The position numbers were made by a program, and so were the translations under genes. From assembly GCF_022808985.1 (NCBI RefSeq), contig NZ_JAKZFT010000002.1:1-64000 (forward strand): 64,000 nucleotides of DNA, in the 5' to 3' direction. How positions within the stretch are numbered: position 1 is the stretch's first letter; each line of letters starts with the position of its first letter. This document shows, piece by piece, positions 1-7,882 of the stretch. The notes under the pieces are model-generated. The model worked only from the letters and a program-made list of their open reading frames with translations. It was not told the origin of the DNA and made no database searches. Source of the stretch: Geotalea sp. SG265 (lineage in GTDB: Bacteria > Desulfobacterota > Desulfuromonadia > Geobacterales > Geobacteraceae).

Positions 1-797
1 ACGACGCTGAAAACATTGCGGTAGAAGTGGACAATGCAGCGCTGCCATTTCGTTTCAGGGTAGAAATCGGCCAGAGATTCGACAAGACCAATACATGCGT
101 CGGTGATGAAAAGCCGCACTCCTGAGAGCCCACGCTCTTTAAGGTGTCTAAGGAATCCGGACCAGCCGGCTTTATCTTCTTTGGCCCCTTCGCAGACGCC
201 GAGGATCTTGCGATAACCCTGGTCATTGACACCGATCGCCACCAGAACGGACACATTTGTCACTTCGCCAGCCCAGGAGCGTTTAAGGACGATCCCATCC
301 AGATATACGTAAGGAAACTCTCCTTTGATCGGGCGATTGCGCCATTCCTCGATCTTGGCGTAGACCTTCTTGTTGAGATTACTGATGGTGCCAGCGCTGA
401 CCTTGGTCCCCCACAAGGTTTCTGTTATGTCCTCGACGCGGCGAACTGACACACCAGCTATATACATCTCGATCAATGCCTCTTCTACGGACGCTTCACG
501 CCTGCGGTAGCGTTCGATGATCGCCGTCTCAAAGGTCTGTCGCCGAAGTTTAGGCATGTTCAGAGTCACTTCTCCGGCTTTTGTATGGAGTTTACGTTGG
601 TAATGGCCGGCTCTGGTATCAGTTCTGGCTTGATGCCGCTGGTATTTCTCAGCGTTACATAAGCGATCTGCTTCGGCATCAAGCATACGGTTAAGGGTGT
701 CTTCGACAGTGCTTCTGACCATTTCTCCCAGATGATCACGGACAGCATTCTCATTCAGTTGGATGATTTGCGCCTTTGGTGTATTCTGTTCTTCCAC
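1..797 (-). CDS. IS256-family (mutator) transposase, 3' end cut by window edge
   Basis: DDE transposase that would catalyse movement of its own insertion sequence. Reading the minus strand from a GTG at 797 gives about 265 residues before the window edge. An AAAGGAG ribosome binding site lies 9 bases upstream of that GTG and supports the start. The first catalytic Asp is in YVYLDGIV (about residue 167) and the second in FITDACIGLVESL (about 233), spaced as in IS256/mutator enzymes. The third catalytic residue (Glu) and the C-terminus lie outside the window, so intactness cannot be judged. It abuts a small membrane-protein ORF whose 5' end may have been disrupted by the insertion. Family is confident; the exact element name is not. 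Confidence 0.9.
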   Translation of the reverse strand, partial: MEEQNTPKAQIIQLNENAVRDHLGEMVRSTVEDTLNRMLDAEADRLCNAEKYQRHQARTDTRAGHYQRKLHTKAGEVTLNMPKLRRQTFETAIIERYRRREASVEEALIEMYIAGVSVRRVEDITETLWGTKVSAGTISNLNKKVYAKIEEWRNRPIKGEFPYVYLDGIVLKRSWAGEVTNVSVLVAIGVNDQGYRKILGVCEGAKEDKAGWSGFLRHLKERGLSGVRLFITDACIGLVESLADFYPETKWQRCIVHFYRNVFSV

Positions 798-868
798 GGC
801 AGTGTACTCCTTTCGGGTCGAATTTTCGTTTGGCGACGCAATTCTAACCGGAATCAGGCACTGCCGTG
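795..868. repeat. 10-bp inverted repeat near the right end of the insertion sequence
   Basis: CACGGCAGTG at 795-804 recurs inverted as CACTGCCGTG at 859-868, about 55 bp apart. The inner copy overlaps the transposase GTG and the outer copy overlaps the start of the next ORF. The outer copy could mark or lie close to the terminal inverted repeat of the IS256-type element. The other end of the element is outside the window, so this cannot be confirmed. Confidence 0.4.
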
Positions 869-1429
869 TTGCTTTTTATAAAAGCGAAAAATATTTTACG
901 TTATCTTTTCCCTTTAAGACTTAACCGCTATTCTTATTTGCTAGACAAATGCGAAGCTGCCTCTCCTGAGCATCGTTTCATACTGAACCTCAGGCAGCAG
1001 GAAATATTCAGGTTATGTTCTGGATTTTACACAAACCCTGTTAAAGCCAGTTTTATCATGGATCTTTACGAACGAGGCGTTTTCCGCATGTCCGAGCTAA
1101 AACGTATGAACACCTATTTTGAAGTCCATGAAATGAAGGCAGTGGGAAATTTTCGTAATGTGGACATTCTTGCTGCAGTATGTTCCTTCATCATTGGTTT
1201 GATAATCACTTTATTGTTTACGATCATAGGCATAAACCTTCTAAACTCAAAACAGCTATATCAGATGTGGTTATTCTTCAGCGGAAGCATAGTGTACTGC
1301 TTAATTATATTTATAGTGGGTGAACCATTTAGGACTGTTTTTCTGTATGCTAAGTTTAAAAAGGCCCTTATTTCACTTAACTTATGGCAACCTGTTGGTG
1401 AAAAGGAAGGAGCCCCTGTGGTGGTTTAG
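866..1429 (+). CDS. Hypothetical two-helix membrane protein, possibly 5'-truncated
   Basis: Unrecognised 187-residue protein. An N-terminal half rich in charged residues precedes two hydrophobic segments, about residues 101-124 and 133-153, then a short cytoplasmic-looking tail. The only early start is a GTG at 866 with no visible ribosome binding site, and it sits in the inverted repeat at the insertion-sequence edge. An in-frame stop lies just upstream (845-847). The natural 5' end may therefore have been removed by the insertion. Base composition is more AT-rich than the core genes further right, consistent with accessory DNA. It converges on the Fic gene. Function unknown. Confidence 0.45.
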   Translation: MLLFIKAKNILRYLFPLRLNRYSYLLDKCEAASPEHRFILNLRQQEIFRLCSGFYTNPVKASFIMDLYERGVFRMSELKRMNTYFEVHEMKAVGNFRNVDILAAVCSFIIGLIITLLFTIIGINLLNSKQLYQMWLFFSGSIVYCLIIFIVGEPFRTVFLYAKFKKALISLNLWQPVGEKEGAPVVV

Positions 1430-1496
1430 CCGGTTACGTTTGGAGTGGAAAAGGTTAGTGTCACGCTGATGGTGGATTCCCTCACCAAGGCTCTGG

Positions 1497-2954
1497 CTAC
1501 GGCATCCGCAACCTGACATCATCAAATGATTTTTCAAAGGCGTTGCAGTGCCGCAACACTTTAATAGATTGATCCATTTCAGAAAAATCAATCCTGCTTA
1601 CAAACTGTTGCAAATACTCAAGCTGTCGGATAAAGGCGGTTGGGTCAGTTTGTTCCGTCATTCTCTTAAGTCCTGACAGATACTCACCTCTAAACACTGT
1701 TGGGACTATCACCCGAGTATGACCTTCCGCTACAAGCTCTGCATTCATCATGGCACGTGCAATACGGCCATTGCCGTCATCAAAAGGATGGACTTCCGAA
1801 ACAAAAAACATCATCGCTAGTGCCCGCGCAAAAGGGTGGTGGAGACCTCGGTAAAATTCGTAACCTTGCCGCAGCGTGCCGCGCACCAGCGGCGGTTCTA
1901 CGAATCGAGTTAACCCTGCGACATTTGGCTTTTCTTTAAACAGCCCAGGGCGCTTGTCTGGTCGCCCCTCCATGATAATCGCATGCCTCTTTGTCAGGAT
2001 ATCCAGAAAGTCATCAAAGGATTTCGGCACAATGCACATTTCATCAATCCTGCTTACTACCTTATAGGTACCTAGAATACCATATCCGTCCTCAGGGCGA
2101 TCACTCGGTACTACGCCTGAGTCAATTATCTTGAGCGCCTCCTCGACCTCAAATTCATTGCCTTCAATGAAATTTGTGAAATACGCATCGAAAAATGCCG
2201 TGTTGTAAAAAGACTTACTTGCGACACTTGGTGTCAACCTATTCGGGAAAACCGCATCGGCCAGCGCCGCCCTAAGCACGGCGAATCGCTGAACAGCGGA
2301 TGCATCATAACCGTCGCCAACACTGTGCGCCACAGATCGAGGCGAAACTAGCTTCCCCTCTTTCGTACCCTGTAGAATCCTTATCAAGGCATCTAGTCTC
2401 TTAAACTCTGCATGCATGTCAAGCTCTTGCGCCACCTGGCGGGCCTTGTCCCGAAGCCTATTCAACTCCATCTCGCCTTGGCGTTCCAGTATCTGAGATA
2501 GCCTTTCCTCTATCTCAAGCTGCGACAAAACTTTAGATTCTGCCCCGCTTCTTACTTTTGTAGCTGATAAATTCTCAAGAAACGCCCTTTCCTTGCTCGC
2601 GATAAAAAGGTCAAGTAGTGGATTGTCCATATTCGCAACCGGGCCTAGACCCTTTAGAACCACAATATCAAGACCTGGGAGCCTTATTGTTCGATTATAC
2701 CCGGCAGTAAGGTACACTTTTCCGGCTGGCGAAATACTTCCTTCAATGGCTGACCGATGGCTAACGACTGCTCCAGGAAGCAGGAGTGAAATGATTTGCC
2801 AAACATGTAACCGAACGATGTGCTCAGGAGCATCTAGTGTATTAGATGTATAAAGGGAAGGGCCTATTTTTCGGGCGCGACCAGCCTTAACTGCACGAAC
2901 TGTCTGTTGGCTCTGTTGCTGGTCAGAGAGAAAAAACAAAGGCAATTTTTTCAT
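1497..2954 (-). CDS. Fic-family protein (class II) with AbiEi-like N-terminal region
   Basis: Fic enzymes transfer AMP or another phosphate-containing group to hydroxyl side chains of target proteins. The active-site motif HPFDDGNGRIAR is present near residue 389 with its catalytic His. TNFIEG near residue 260 fits the (S/T)xxxE(G/N) inhibitory motif N-terminal to the core, which defines self-inhibited class II Fic proteins. The first ~110 residues look like the winged-helix/promoter-recognition part of AbiEi-type antitoxins, so it may bind DNA (inference). I chose the ATG at 2954 rather than 2969 because GGAG lies 9 bases upstream of it and nothing suitable precedes the earlier ATG. Stand-alone, beside an insertion sequence and gene debris, so probably horizontally acquired. 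Target unknown. Confidence 0.85.
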   Translation of the reverse strand: MKKLPLFFLSDQQQSQQTVRAVKAGRARKIGPSLYTSNTLDAPEHIVRLHVWQIISLLLPGAVVSHRSAIEGSISPAGKVYLTAGYNRTIRLPGLDIVVLKGLGPVANMDNPLLDLFIASKERAFLENLSATKVRSGAESKVLSQLEIEERLSQILERQGEMELNRLRDKARQVAQELDMHAEFKRLDALIRILQGTKEGKLVSPRSVAHSVGDGYDASAVQRFAVLRAALADAVFPNRLTPSVASKSFYNTAFFDAYFTNFIEGNEFEVEEALKIIDSGVVPSDRPEDGYGILGTYKVVSRIDEMCIVPKSFDDFLDILTKRHAIIMEGRPDKRPGLFKEKPNVAGLTRFVEPPLVRGTLRQGYEFYRGLHHPFARALAMMFFVSEVHPFDDGNGRIARAMMNAELVAEGHTRVIVPTVFRGEYLSGLKRMTEQTDPTAFIRQLEYLQQFVSRIDFSEMDQSIKVLRHCNAFEKSFDDVRLRMP

Positions 2955-3162
2955 TTTAACGGTCTCCATGGAAGCCGAAAATGACTATTTTTTATTATTA
3001 ATTCACCTCTAAATATTAATTATTTTATTTATTGTCAATATTTTTTATTATTGATGGTTTGGCAATTATAGTTTCACAAAACACGTCGCCATGCATAAGA
3101 GCCACAATCGGGGCCTGCAGACCACGAATAGCATAGTCCCATGTAAATGATGGCTGTCATGA

Positions 3163-3309
3163 TTAACCATCGAAACTTGTAATCGATGCTTTTCGAAGTT
3201 CGTCAACGATGCAACGTACCCTTTTTGGTTCGTATATCAGGGATGGGTACGATTCAGCCGCTGGTTCTTCCGGCTCTGGCATCCACTCAATTTCAATTCC
3301 GTTGCTCAT
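3163..3309 (-). CDS. Small acidic protein, 48 aa, downstream of SEC-C remnant
   Basis: Unrecognised short ORF, about 48 residues, beginning MSNGIEIEWMPEPEEP and ending SITSFDG. It has an excellent ribosome binding site (GGAGGT, 6 bases before the ATG) that overlaps the end of the SEC-C fragment upstream, with only 4 bases between the genes. That spacing suggests it was the second gene of an operon whose first gene is now broken. N-terminal half acidic and proline-rich; no membrane segment or cysteine motif. Moderate confidence that it is real, none about function. Confidence 0.4.
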   Translation of the reverse strand: MSNGIEIEWMPEPEEPAAESYPSLIYEPKRVRCIVDELRKASITSFDG

Positions 3310-3313
3310 GGAG

Positions 3314-3545
3314 TTACCTCCCACAGCACTTCTTGAATTTGGCCCTGCTACCGCAGGAGCACAAATCGTTGCGCCCTCTTGGAAAGGGGGGTCGCATTAC
3401 GCTTTCGTCATTTAACTACCAGTATAATACTCCCAGTTAAACGGTTGGTTAACAATTGGTTTAGTGTGCGGTATTCTATCGATTCGAAATGTCCGAACTT
3501 CTTTGCGAAGGTGACAATGTGTAGCAAAAACCTTCCTTATTAGCG
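3314..3545 (-). pseudogene. Remnant of a WYL-domain / SEC-C-motif protein, frameshifted
   Basis: Two adjacent minus-strand fragments in different frames look like the C-terminus of one lost gene. The upstream fragment (about 3545 to 3412) reads VFATHCHLRKEVRTFRIDRI, which matches the CHLR...RTFRLDRI end of WYL ligand-sensing domains. The downstream fragment (3397 to 3314) ends GRNDLCSCGSRAKFKKCCGR, a clear zinc-binding SEC-C motif (CxC...CC). They are separated by a stop and a frame change near 3412-3418. The 5' part of the WYL domain ends abruptly where the GCGCC-hairpin repeat begins near 3546, suggesting truncation by that element. Alternative: two unrelated fragments. Confidence 0.5.
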
Positions 3546-3637
3546 CCAATTCTCCGGAAAAATGATGGGAGCCTTTTGCGCCACATGCTTGGCGCAAAAG
3601 GTGACAGGGACAGGAAATGGCCTTTTATACTCTCTGG
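3539..3637. repeat. GCGCC-hairpin repeat, copy A
   Basis: Contains 'attagcgcca', then 'aaaatgatgggagcc', then a perfect 12-bp stem CCTTTTGCGCCA / TGGCGCAAAAGG with 6-base loop CATGCT (3572-3601), then 'aggaaatggcctt'. The same blocks in the same order recur at 4211-4346. Likely a small dispersed or non-autonomous repeat element; copy B carries two hairpins instead of one. Confidence 0.6.
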
Positions 3638-3675
3638 CATTAAAAGTCATAAAACCGCAAAAGCAGGACTTGAAT

Positions 3676-3818
3676 GATTGTCCAGACGTTATCTGGACAA
3701 TCTTCCCTTCAAACTGTTGCCAACAGTTTCCCTTTTGGGTCTGTCAACTTGAGCCAGATGAGGAAATTCCATCAATGTTGGCCACCTGACCGAATTATTC
3801 AGACAACGTCTGAATAAT
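3676..3818. repeat. Cluster of three strong palindromes
   Basis: Three inverted repeats in 143 bp: GATTGTCCAGA/TCTGGACAATC (3676-3702, 11-bp arms, 5-base centre), AAACTGTTG/CAACAGTTT (3711-3729, 9-bp arms, 1-base centre) and ATTATTCAGAC/GTCTGAATAAT (3794-3818, 11-bp arms, 3-base centre). A weaker relative (TAGACcaaGTCTGA) follows near 3848. The first and third share a CAGAC...GTCTG-like core. No intact gene overlaps them. Possible operator or hairpin array; function unknown. Confidence 0.55.
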
Positions 3819-3879
3819 CAATTCCGGGATTGACCTCCACAAAAATTTAGACCAAGTCTGAAAAATTATCTCTCCAAGC

Positions 3880-4170
3880 TCATTGCTTTCAATGTGATCG
3901 GCAATCACAAGGGCAACCAGTGGACAGTAGCTGCATTCGACAACCGATGACGAGTCAGATAATCCCACGCCATAGGGTGTTTGGTCGGCTCAGCCGCCAG
4001 CGCTTGTAACAACATCCGCGATTGAGGAGTCAATGTGGAATACATCGATATGAAGAGCGCCGATTCTCTATCTATTGCAGTGTTGATTCCTTCCGCCAGA
4101 TCTTGTCACTCTACTTCTTTGATCGGCTCAGCGCGTTGGATCAATGGTAAAGCAGCCATCTTCATCAAAG
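3880..4170 (-). pseudogene. Degraded ATPase-like coding remnant
   Basis: Reading the minus strand gives a stretch containing ISMYSTLTPQSRMLLQALAA and, shortly after, a segment like DYLTRHRLSNAATV. This resembles the C-terminal helical region of AAA-type P-loop ATPases found in prokaryotic accessory regions. It is interrupted by in-frame stops on both sides and reading switches frame near the C-terminal end. No Walker motifs remain in the window. It lies between the two GCGCC-hairpin repeat copies. Assignment rests on a short pattern and is tentative. Confidence 0.3.
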
Positions 4171-4210
4171 GAGTTTTGAGTTTTCACTCCAAACGATATC
4201 GGCAAGCCTA

Positions 4211-4346
4211 ATTAGCGCCATTCTTCCGCCGTGTCATCTCTAAAAAATGATGGGAGCCGTTTTTTGCGCCACAACTTTGGCGCAAAACCTAACATTTGCG
4301 CCAAACTGGTGGCGCAAAAACTTTCAGGGGCTTGGAAATGGCCTTA
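4211..4346. repeat. GCGCC-hairpin repeat, copy B with two tandem hairpins
   Basis: Repeats the block order of copy A: 'attagcgcca', 'aaaaatgatgggagcc', hairpins, then 'ggaaatggcctta'. Two stems are present: TTTTGCGCCA/TGGCGCAAAA with loop CAACTT (4262-4287) and TTTGCGCCA/TGGCGCAAA with loop AACTGG (4295-4318). Internal duplication of the hairpin relative to copy A suggests a stem-loop unit that can multiply. Confidence 0.6.
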
Positions 4347-4355
4347 AATATAATG

Positions 4356-4390
4356 TAATAACCTATGTTTTTAATAAACATAGGTTATTA
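4356..4390. repeat. Perfect 15-bp inverted repeat upstream of nucleotidyltransferase
   Basis: TAATAACCTATGTTT and its exact complement AAACATAGGTTATTA flank a 5-base centre TTAAT, followed by TTTTACC. It lies about 105 bp before the nucleotidyltransferase start. It could be a rho-independent terminator on the plus strand or an operator; the AT-rich stem makes terminator strength uncertain. Confidence 0.55.
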
Positions 4391-4494
4391 TTTTACCTCT
4401 CGTTATCGCAGGTATTTTTTTATTGTAACACCAAAAAAAATTACTTTACCATATGATTTGTTGCCCATGCCTAATCACTATCACGAGGTCACTT

Positions 4495-5562
4495 ATGAAC
4501 CATATCAACCGTGTTGATATCCAAACGAGGACGCTCTATGCGGAGCTCTTGGAGATGATGCAGATACTTGAAGCTTCCCGCACCATTTCCGACTTAAATG
4601 GAAATTTTACTACCAAGACTATTGGTGGCGAACAATATGTCTATTTTTCGCATTATCTGCCTGGTGGGAAGCTTCATTATGTTTATGTTGGCAAAAAAAA
4701 CGAGCAGACGGATGCCTTGATCCAACGATATAAAGAAGGCAAACCTGAGTCACAGGAAGCCAGAGAGAATATTCGGCGGCTAGGAGCGCAGGTGAAGGCA
4801 GGGTTTGGTGTCGTTACCGACAAGGCAATGGTTCGTGTCATTAAAGCTCTAGCTGAAGCTGCTGTTTTTCGGGCAGGGGCTGTTGTTATTGGGAGACACG
4901 CTTTCACAGCGATTGGCGTTATGCTCGGAATTCGAAGGTTTCAAGGCACCATTTTGCCTATGGATGTTGATCTTTCTGCCGAAAGATCAGTTTCGGTTGC
5001 TCTACCACAAACACAGTCCGACATTCCTGATGTAATAGACAGCCTAAAGATGGGTTTTTTCCCTGTACCAGCCTTAAACTTGAAGCACCCTTCAACGATG
5101 TTTACTATCAGAAAGAGCCAATTGCGCCTTGACATTCTGACGCCAAAGACCTCGGATTCCGATGCGCCTGTTATGATCCCACGGTTTAATTGTGCTGCTC
5201 AACCCCTCAGCTATCTAAACTACCTAGTTGAGGATATGATTCCTGCTGTGCTAATCGATACCGATCCCGTCCTGGTCAATGTACCCCATCCGGCAAGATA
5301 TGCTTTGCATAAGCTGATCATCTCGCAAGTTAGAGATATAACCCAAACAGCCAAGGCAAACAAGGACTTGCTTCAGGCGTATCAAATTCTTTCAGCCTTA
5401 CATGAGGAACGACCTGACGATATCCTAACAGCATGGGCGAACCTTGTATCTTGTGGCCCTAGGTGGAAGCGGTTTGCTGAGGCTGGTCTTGAGGATATGG
5501 GGAAGGAGTTTGGCTCCAAAGTCATAGATAGGATCGTGAACGACTTCCACGACCAACGATGA
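4495..5562 (+). CDS. GSU2403-family nucleotidyltransferase-fold protein
   Basis: A 355-residue protein resembling the family named after Geobacter GSU2403 (NTP_transf_8 type). A hydrophobic stretch AVVIGRHAFTAIGVMLGI (about 129-146) precedes a DVD motif (about 157-159), the position expected for metal-binding acidic residues of a nucleotidyltransferase core. The substrate of the family is not established; some fold relatives are toxins or RNA/protein nucleotidylation enzymes. I chose the ATG at 4495 because GAGGT lies 5 bases upstream; an ORF extension to 4453 lacks support. It stands alone, with a perfect 15-bp inverted repeat upstream and gene-poor AT-rich DNA on both sides, consistent with an accessory location. 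Confidence 0.7.
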   Translation: MNHINRVDIQTRTLYAELLEMMQILEASRTISDLNGNFTTKTIGGEQYVYFSHYLPGGKLHYVYVGKKNEQTDALIQRYKEGKPESQEARENIRRLGAQVKAGFGVVTDKAMVRVIKALAEAAVFRAGAVVIGRHAFTAIGVMLGIRRFQGTILPMDVDLSAERSVSVALPQTQSDIPDVIDSLKMGFFPVPALNLKHPSTMFTIRKSQLRLDILTPKTSDSDAPVMIPRFNCAAQPLSYLNYLVEDMIPAVLIDTDPVLVNVPHPARYALHKLIISQVRDITQTAKANKDLLQAYQILSALHEERPDDILTAWANLVSCGPRWKRFAEAGLEDMGKEFGSKVIDRIVNDFHDQR

Positions 5563-5789
5563 AAGGGTTCGACTATCCGCTGGAACCTTGTTTAAGTATA
5601 AAAGAAGAAGTTCCTTACGCAGGTGAAGTGACCACGCCAAAATCGCGGCAATGGCCTTCTAATTTCTAAGCAAAAAGGCATTACTTTTTAGCCACCTCCC
5701 CTCTACTCAAACGCCCTTAAGTTTCCAGCATCGGCGGACGTCGGCATATGATCATCAATTGTTAAATGTGCAATTCCGCCGGGATTGCT

Positions 5790-5837
5790 TTACCAAAGCA
5801 AGATTATTATGACTTACCACAGCAAGATTATTGTGCG
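5790..5837. repeat. Tandem 24-bp direct repeat (2 copies)
   Basis: Two adjacent 24-base units begin TTACCAAAGCAAGATTATTA and TTACCACAGCAAGATTATTG and match at about 20 of 24 positions. Such short tandem units occur at the ends of some insertion sequences, but no transposase is attached here. Confidence 0.5.
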
Positions 5838-6028
5838 CATACAATATGTAACATATTGACATTATAGCGCTTTATTTCGCAACCCAAGATCTCCTGATCG
5901 CTGCGTCATTTTTGCAGTATGTTTAGAAATTATTTTTTTAGATAATGCTAGAAGCATAATCACCTCTGAAAAACTATTATCTTTAGCCGCCACATTAGAT
6001 GGTCGGATTGAAGCCTAAAAAGCCGACA

Positions 6029-6081
6029 AGAACTTTCTGACCACTTATGCTTCCTTTTTAGAACTTTCTGCCACTTTATGG
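6029..6081. repeat. Direct repeat AGAACTTTCTGnCCACTT (2 copies)
   Basis: AGAACTTTCTGACCACTTAT at 6029 and AGAACTTTCTGCCACTTTAT at 6060, 31 bp apart and differing by a small indel. Possibly end repeats left by a lost mobile element. Confidence 0.45.
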
Positions 6082-6343
6082 TTCATAACGAGCTTCCACT
6101 AGGTCTTGCAAACAGCTGATTCTTCGCGAACGATGTGCCAGATTATGCTTCCAAAAGTTGCCAACATATCCTTCAAGTTACATTGTTGTTGCCTCTCTGT
6201 TTTTGTTACGCAATCAGTTTGCCGCCAATTCGGAGAGGCATTTGTGCATCTTGGTCAGTCATTAGGCGCAGCAACAATTACCCCTTTGCCTGTCGCATCC
6301 CTGGCTGCCCGTCCTTTTCTCCTGCAACACTTTCTTTAAAAAG

Positions 6344-6372
6344 AAGAAGCCCTGTTTGTCAGGGCTTCTTTT
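6344..6372. terminator. Bidirectional rho-independent terminator
   Basis: An 11-bp perfect stem AAGAAGCCCTG/CAGGGCTTCTT with loop TTTGT is flanked by T-rich tails on both strands. On the minus strand it lies about 95 bp past the stop of the TonB-like gene, so it probably ends the 24-kb riboswitch-led operon. Confidence 0.8.
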
Positions 6373-6466
6373 GTTTTAGGGCCTCTCTTCTTTTCAAGGG
6401 AGATGCGTGCCCTTTTTCCATGCTGCCGTCACCAGCTACGCCCTATGCCGGCCACCCCGCGCCCTT

Positions 6467-7882
6467 TTACCGCGCCGGGAGGAAGTCAATGGGGTAGAGG
6501 ATCGTTGTCCTGGGGACCCCGTCTTTTGCGCCAAAGTTGAACTTCTTAACCCTTTCGACGATCTGAGCGGAGAAATCAGGCGCGTTCATGTTGCTTGACT
6601 CCACCGCGCAGGCAGAGACTGCCCCGTTTGGTTCGATGGTGATCCGCAGTACCATCTTCCCGCGCAGGGTCGGATCTTTGCGTAACTCGGCATTGTAAAG
6701 GCGGTAAAGCGCTGCCTTATAGCGATCGAAGAGGATCTGGATCTCCTCATCGGATCGTGAGCGACCAGCCCCCGGAGTGAGCGACTTGGCTTCCTTCCCC
6801 GGCAGGCCGGCTATGGAACTCTGAACCCGCGCAAAGCCACCCTGGCGACCGATGCCTTTTCCTCCGCCTCCACCGTTGCCGACGCCTATGTTCCGGCTGA
6901 TCGCGGCATTGCTGATACCACCACTGCTGGGACCGCTCCCCGATTGCATAGCCACCAGAGAACGGCTTGCCTGCGCGGCACCTGCTGCCTGTGGCGAATT
7001 GCTCAGACGCGCTTCAACCCCCAATTTGGCAACAGGGGTTTCGTCCATAAGATCCTTAAAGGTGTTCTTGAATGCCATGACCCCGCTGCTTTCCGCTTTG
7101 GTCCTCGCAGCAACCCTTTCTGCCGGGGTCGCTTTTATCTCATCCTTTGGCGTCTCTTTCACTTTTTCTTCCGGTTTTTTCTCTTCCTTGCGCTCATCCT
7201 TTTTCTCTTCCTTGGGCTTTTTCACCGGCTCCGGTTTTATTGGTTCTTTTCTGACCAGTTTCGCCAACCGTTCCGGGACCTGGGCCACAACAGGACGTTG
7301 AGGCGCCGGCAGCTTCACAATTTTTATGATGCCAGTGAGAAAGAAGCTGAGGAGCAATGCGATGAGCACGGAGCGGCGAAAGCGCCGTTCACCCTCGCTG
7401 TCGTGGCTCCAGGGCATGATCAATGGATGATGGGGGACCGGGGAAATCTCCCTTTCAATAACGAATTCATCCTTGCGCCGTTCATCGCGGGCGTAAGCAT
7501 TGCGTATATCGTCGTGGAGATATTCCAGTTCCTCGTCCAGTTGGTCTACCTGTGACTTGAGATGCGCCTGCTTTTCCAGGAGCCCGCGCATTTCACCGTC
7601 AAATTCGGCAACGCACTGCCTCAGCCGCTCCAGGTGTGCGGGGATACCCTTGATCTCCGCCAGTTCCCCCCAGAAAAGCTGGCCCGCCTCCAGCTCGTCA
7701 AGTCGGGCAAGGGCGCTGCATGCATCCCGCAGGGCGTCAAACCGCAGCCGATCAGCAGCAAAAGTCTCCAGCTCGGCCTCTACCCCCCGCAACTCGCTCT
7801 CAAGCTTGGCGTGCACTCCCCGAACCTGCTCGATCTGCACGTTAAGCGATGCCAATTCCTGCGCTAGTATCGATGTATTCAC
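6467..7882 (-). CDS. TonB-like energy-transducer with cytoplasmic coiled coil and AgmX/PglI-type C-terminus
   Basis: Likely couples inner-membrane proton-driven motion to the outer envelope. Residues 1-130 are a charged, heptad-like coiled coil placed in the cytoplasm by the single membrane helix at about 171-189. Then come a Pro/Lys/Glu-rich periplasmic spacer (about 195-260), a Gly-rich stretch (about 320-350) and a C-terminal domain (about 370-471, ending YPIDFLPAR) like the TonB/AgmX-PglI C-terminal domain of Myxococcus gliding proteins (GltG/GltJ). It is the last gene of the operon; its ATG overlaps the stop of the ExbD-like gene by 4 bp (ATGA), indicating translational coupling. Ordinary TonB lacks the long cytoplasmic coiled coil, so a cytoplasmic partner is plausible (inference). 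Confidence 0.8.
   Translation of the reverse strand: MNTSILAQELASLNVQIEQVRGVHAKLESELRGVEAELETFAADRLRFDALRDACSALARLDELEAGQLFWGELAEIKGIPAHLERLRQCVAEFDGEMRGLLEKQAHLKSQVDQLDEELEYLHDDIRNAYARDERRKDEFVIEREISPVPHHPLIMPWSHDSEGERRFRRSVLIALLLSFFLTGIIKIVKLPAPQRPVVAQVPERLAKLVRKEPIKPEPVKKPKEEKKDERKEEKKPEEKVKETPKDEIKATPAERVAARTKAESSGVMAFKNTFKDLMDETPVAKLGVEARLSNSPQAAGAAQASRSLVAMQSGSGPSSGGISNAAISRNIGVGNGGGGGKGIGRQGGFARVQSSIAGLPGKEAKSLTPGAGRSRSDEEIQILFDRYKAALYRLYNAELRKDPTLRGKMVLRITIEPNGAVSACAVESSNMNAPDFSAQIVERVKKFNFGAKDGVPRTTILYPIDFLPAR

Larger units (their letters stand above)
5563..6466. other. Gene-poor region, ~900 bp
   Basis: No convincing coding region on either strand. It holds two short direct-repeat pairs (listed separately) and, at its right end, the terminator of the long minus-strand operon. 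Overall AT-rich; looks like decayed mobile DNA between the accessory zone and the operon. Confidence 0.6.

Noticed and set aside
3186-3440. Plus-strand frames of 68-84 codons
   Set aside because: Opposite strand carries a clear SEC-C motif and a small gene with good RBS; the plus frames lack both.
6527-6540. TTTTGCGCCAA resembling the GCGCC hairpin repeats
   Set aside because: Lies inside the TonB-like coding region, has no inverted partner and none of the flanking blocks.
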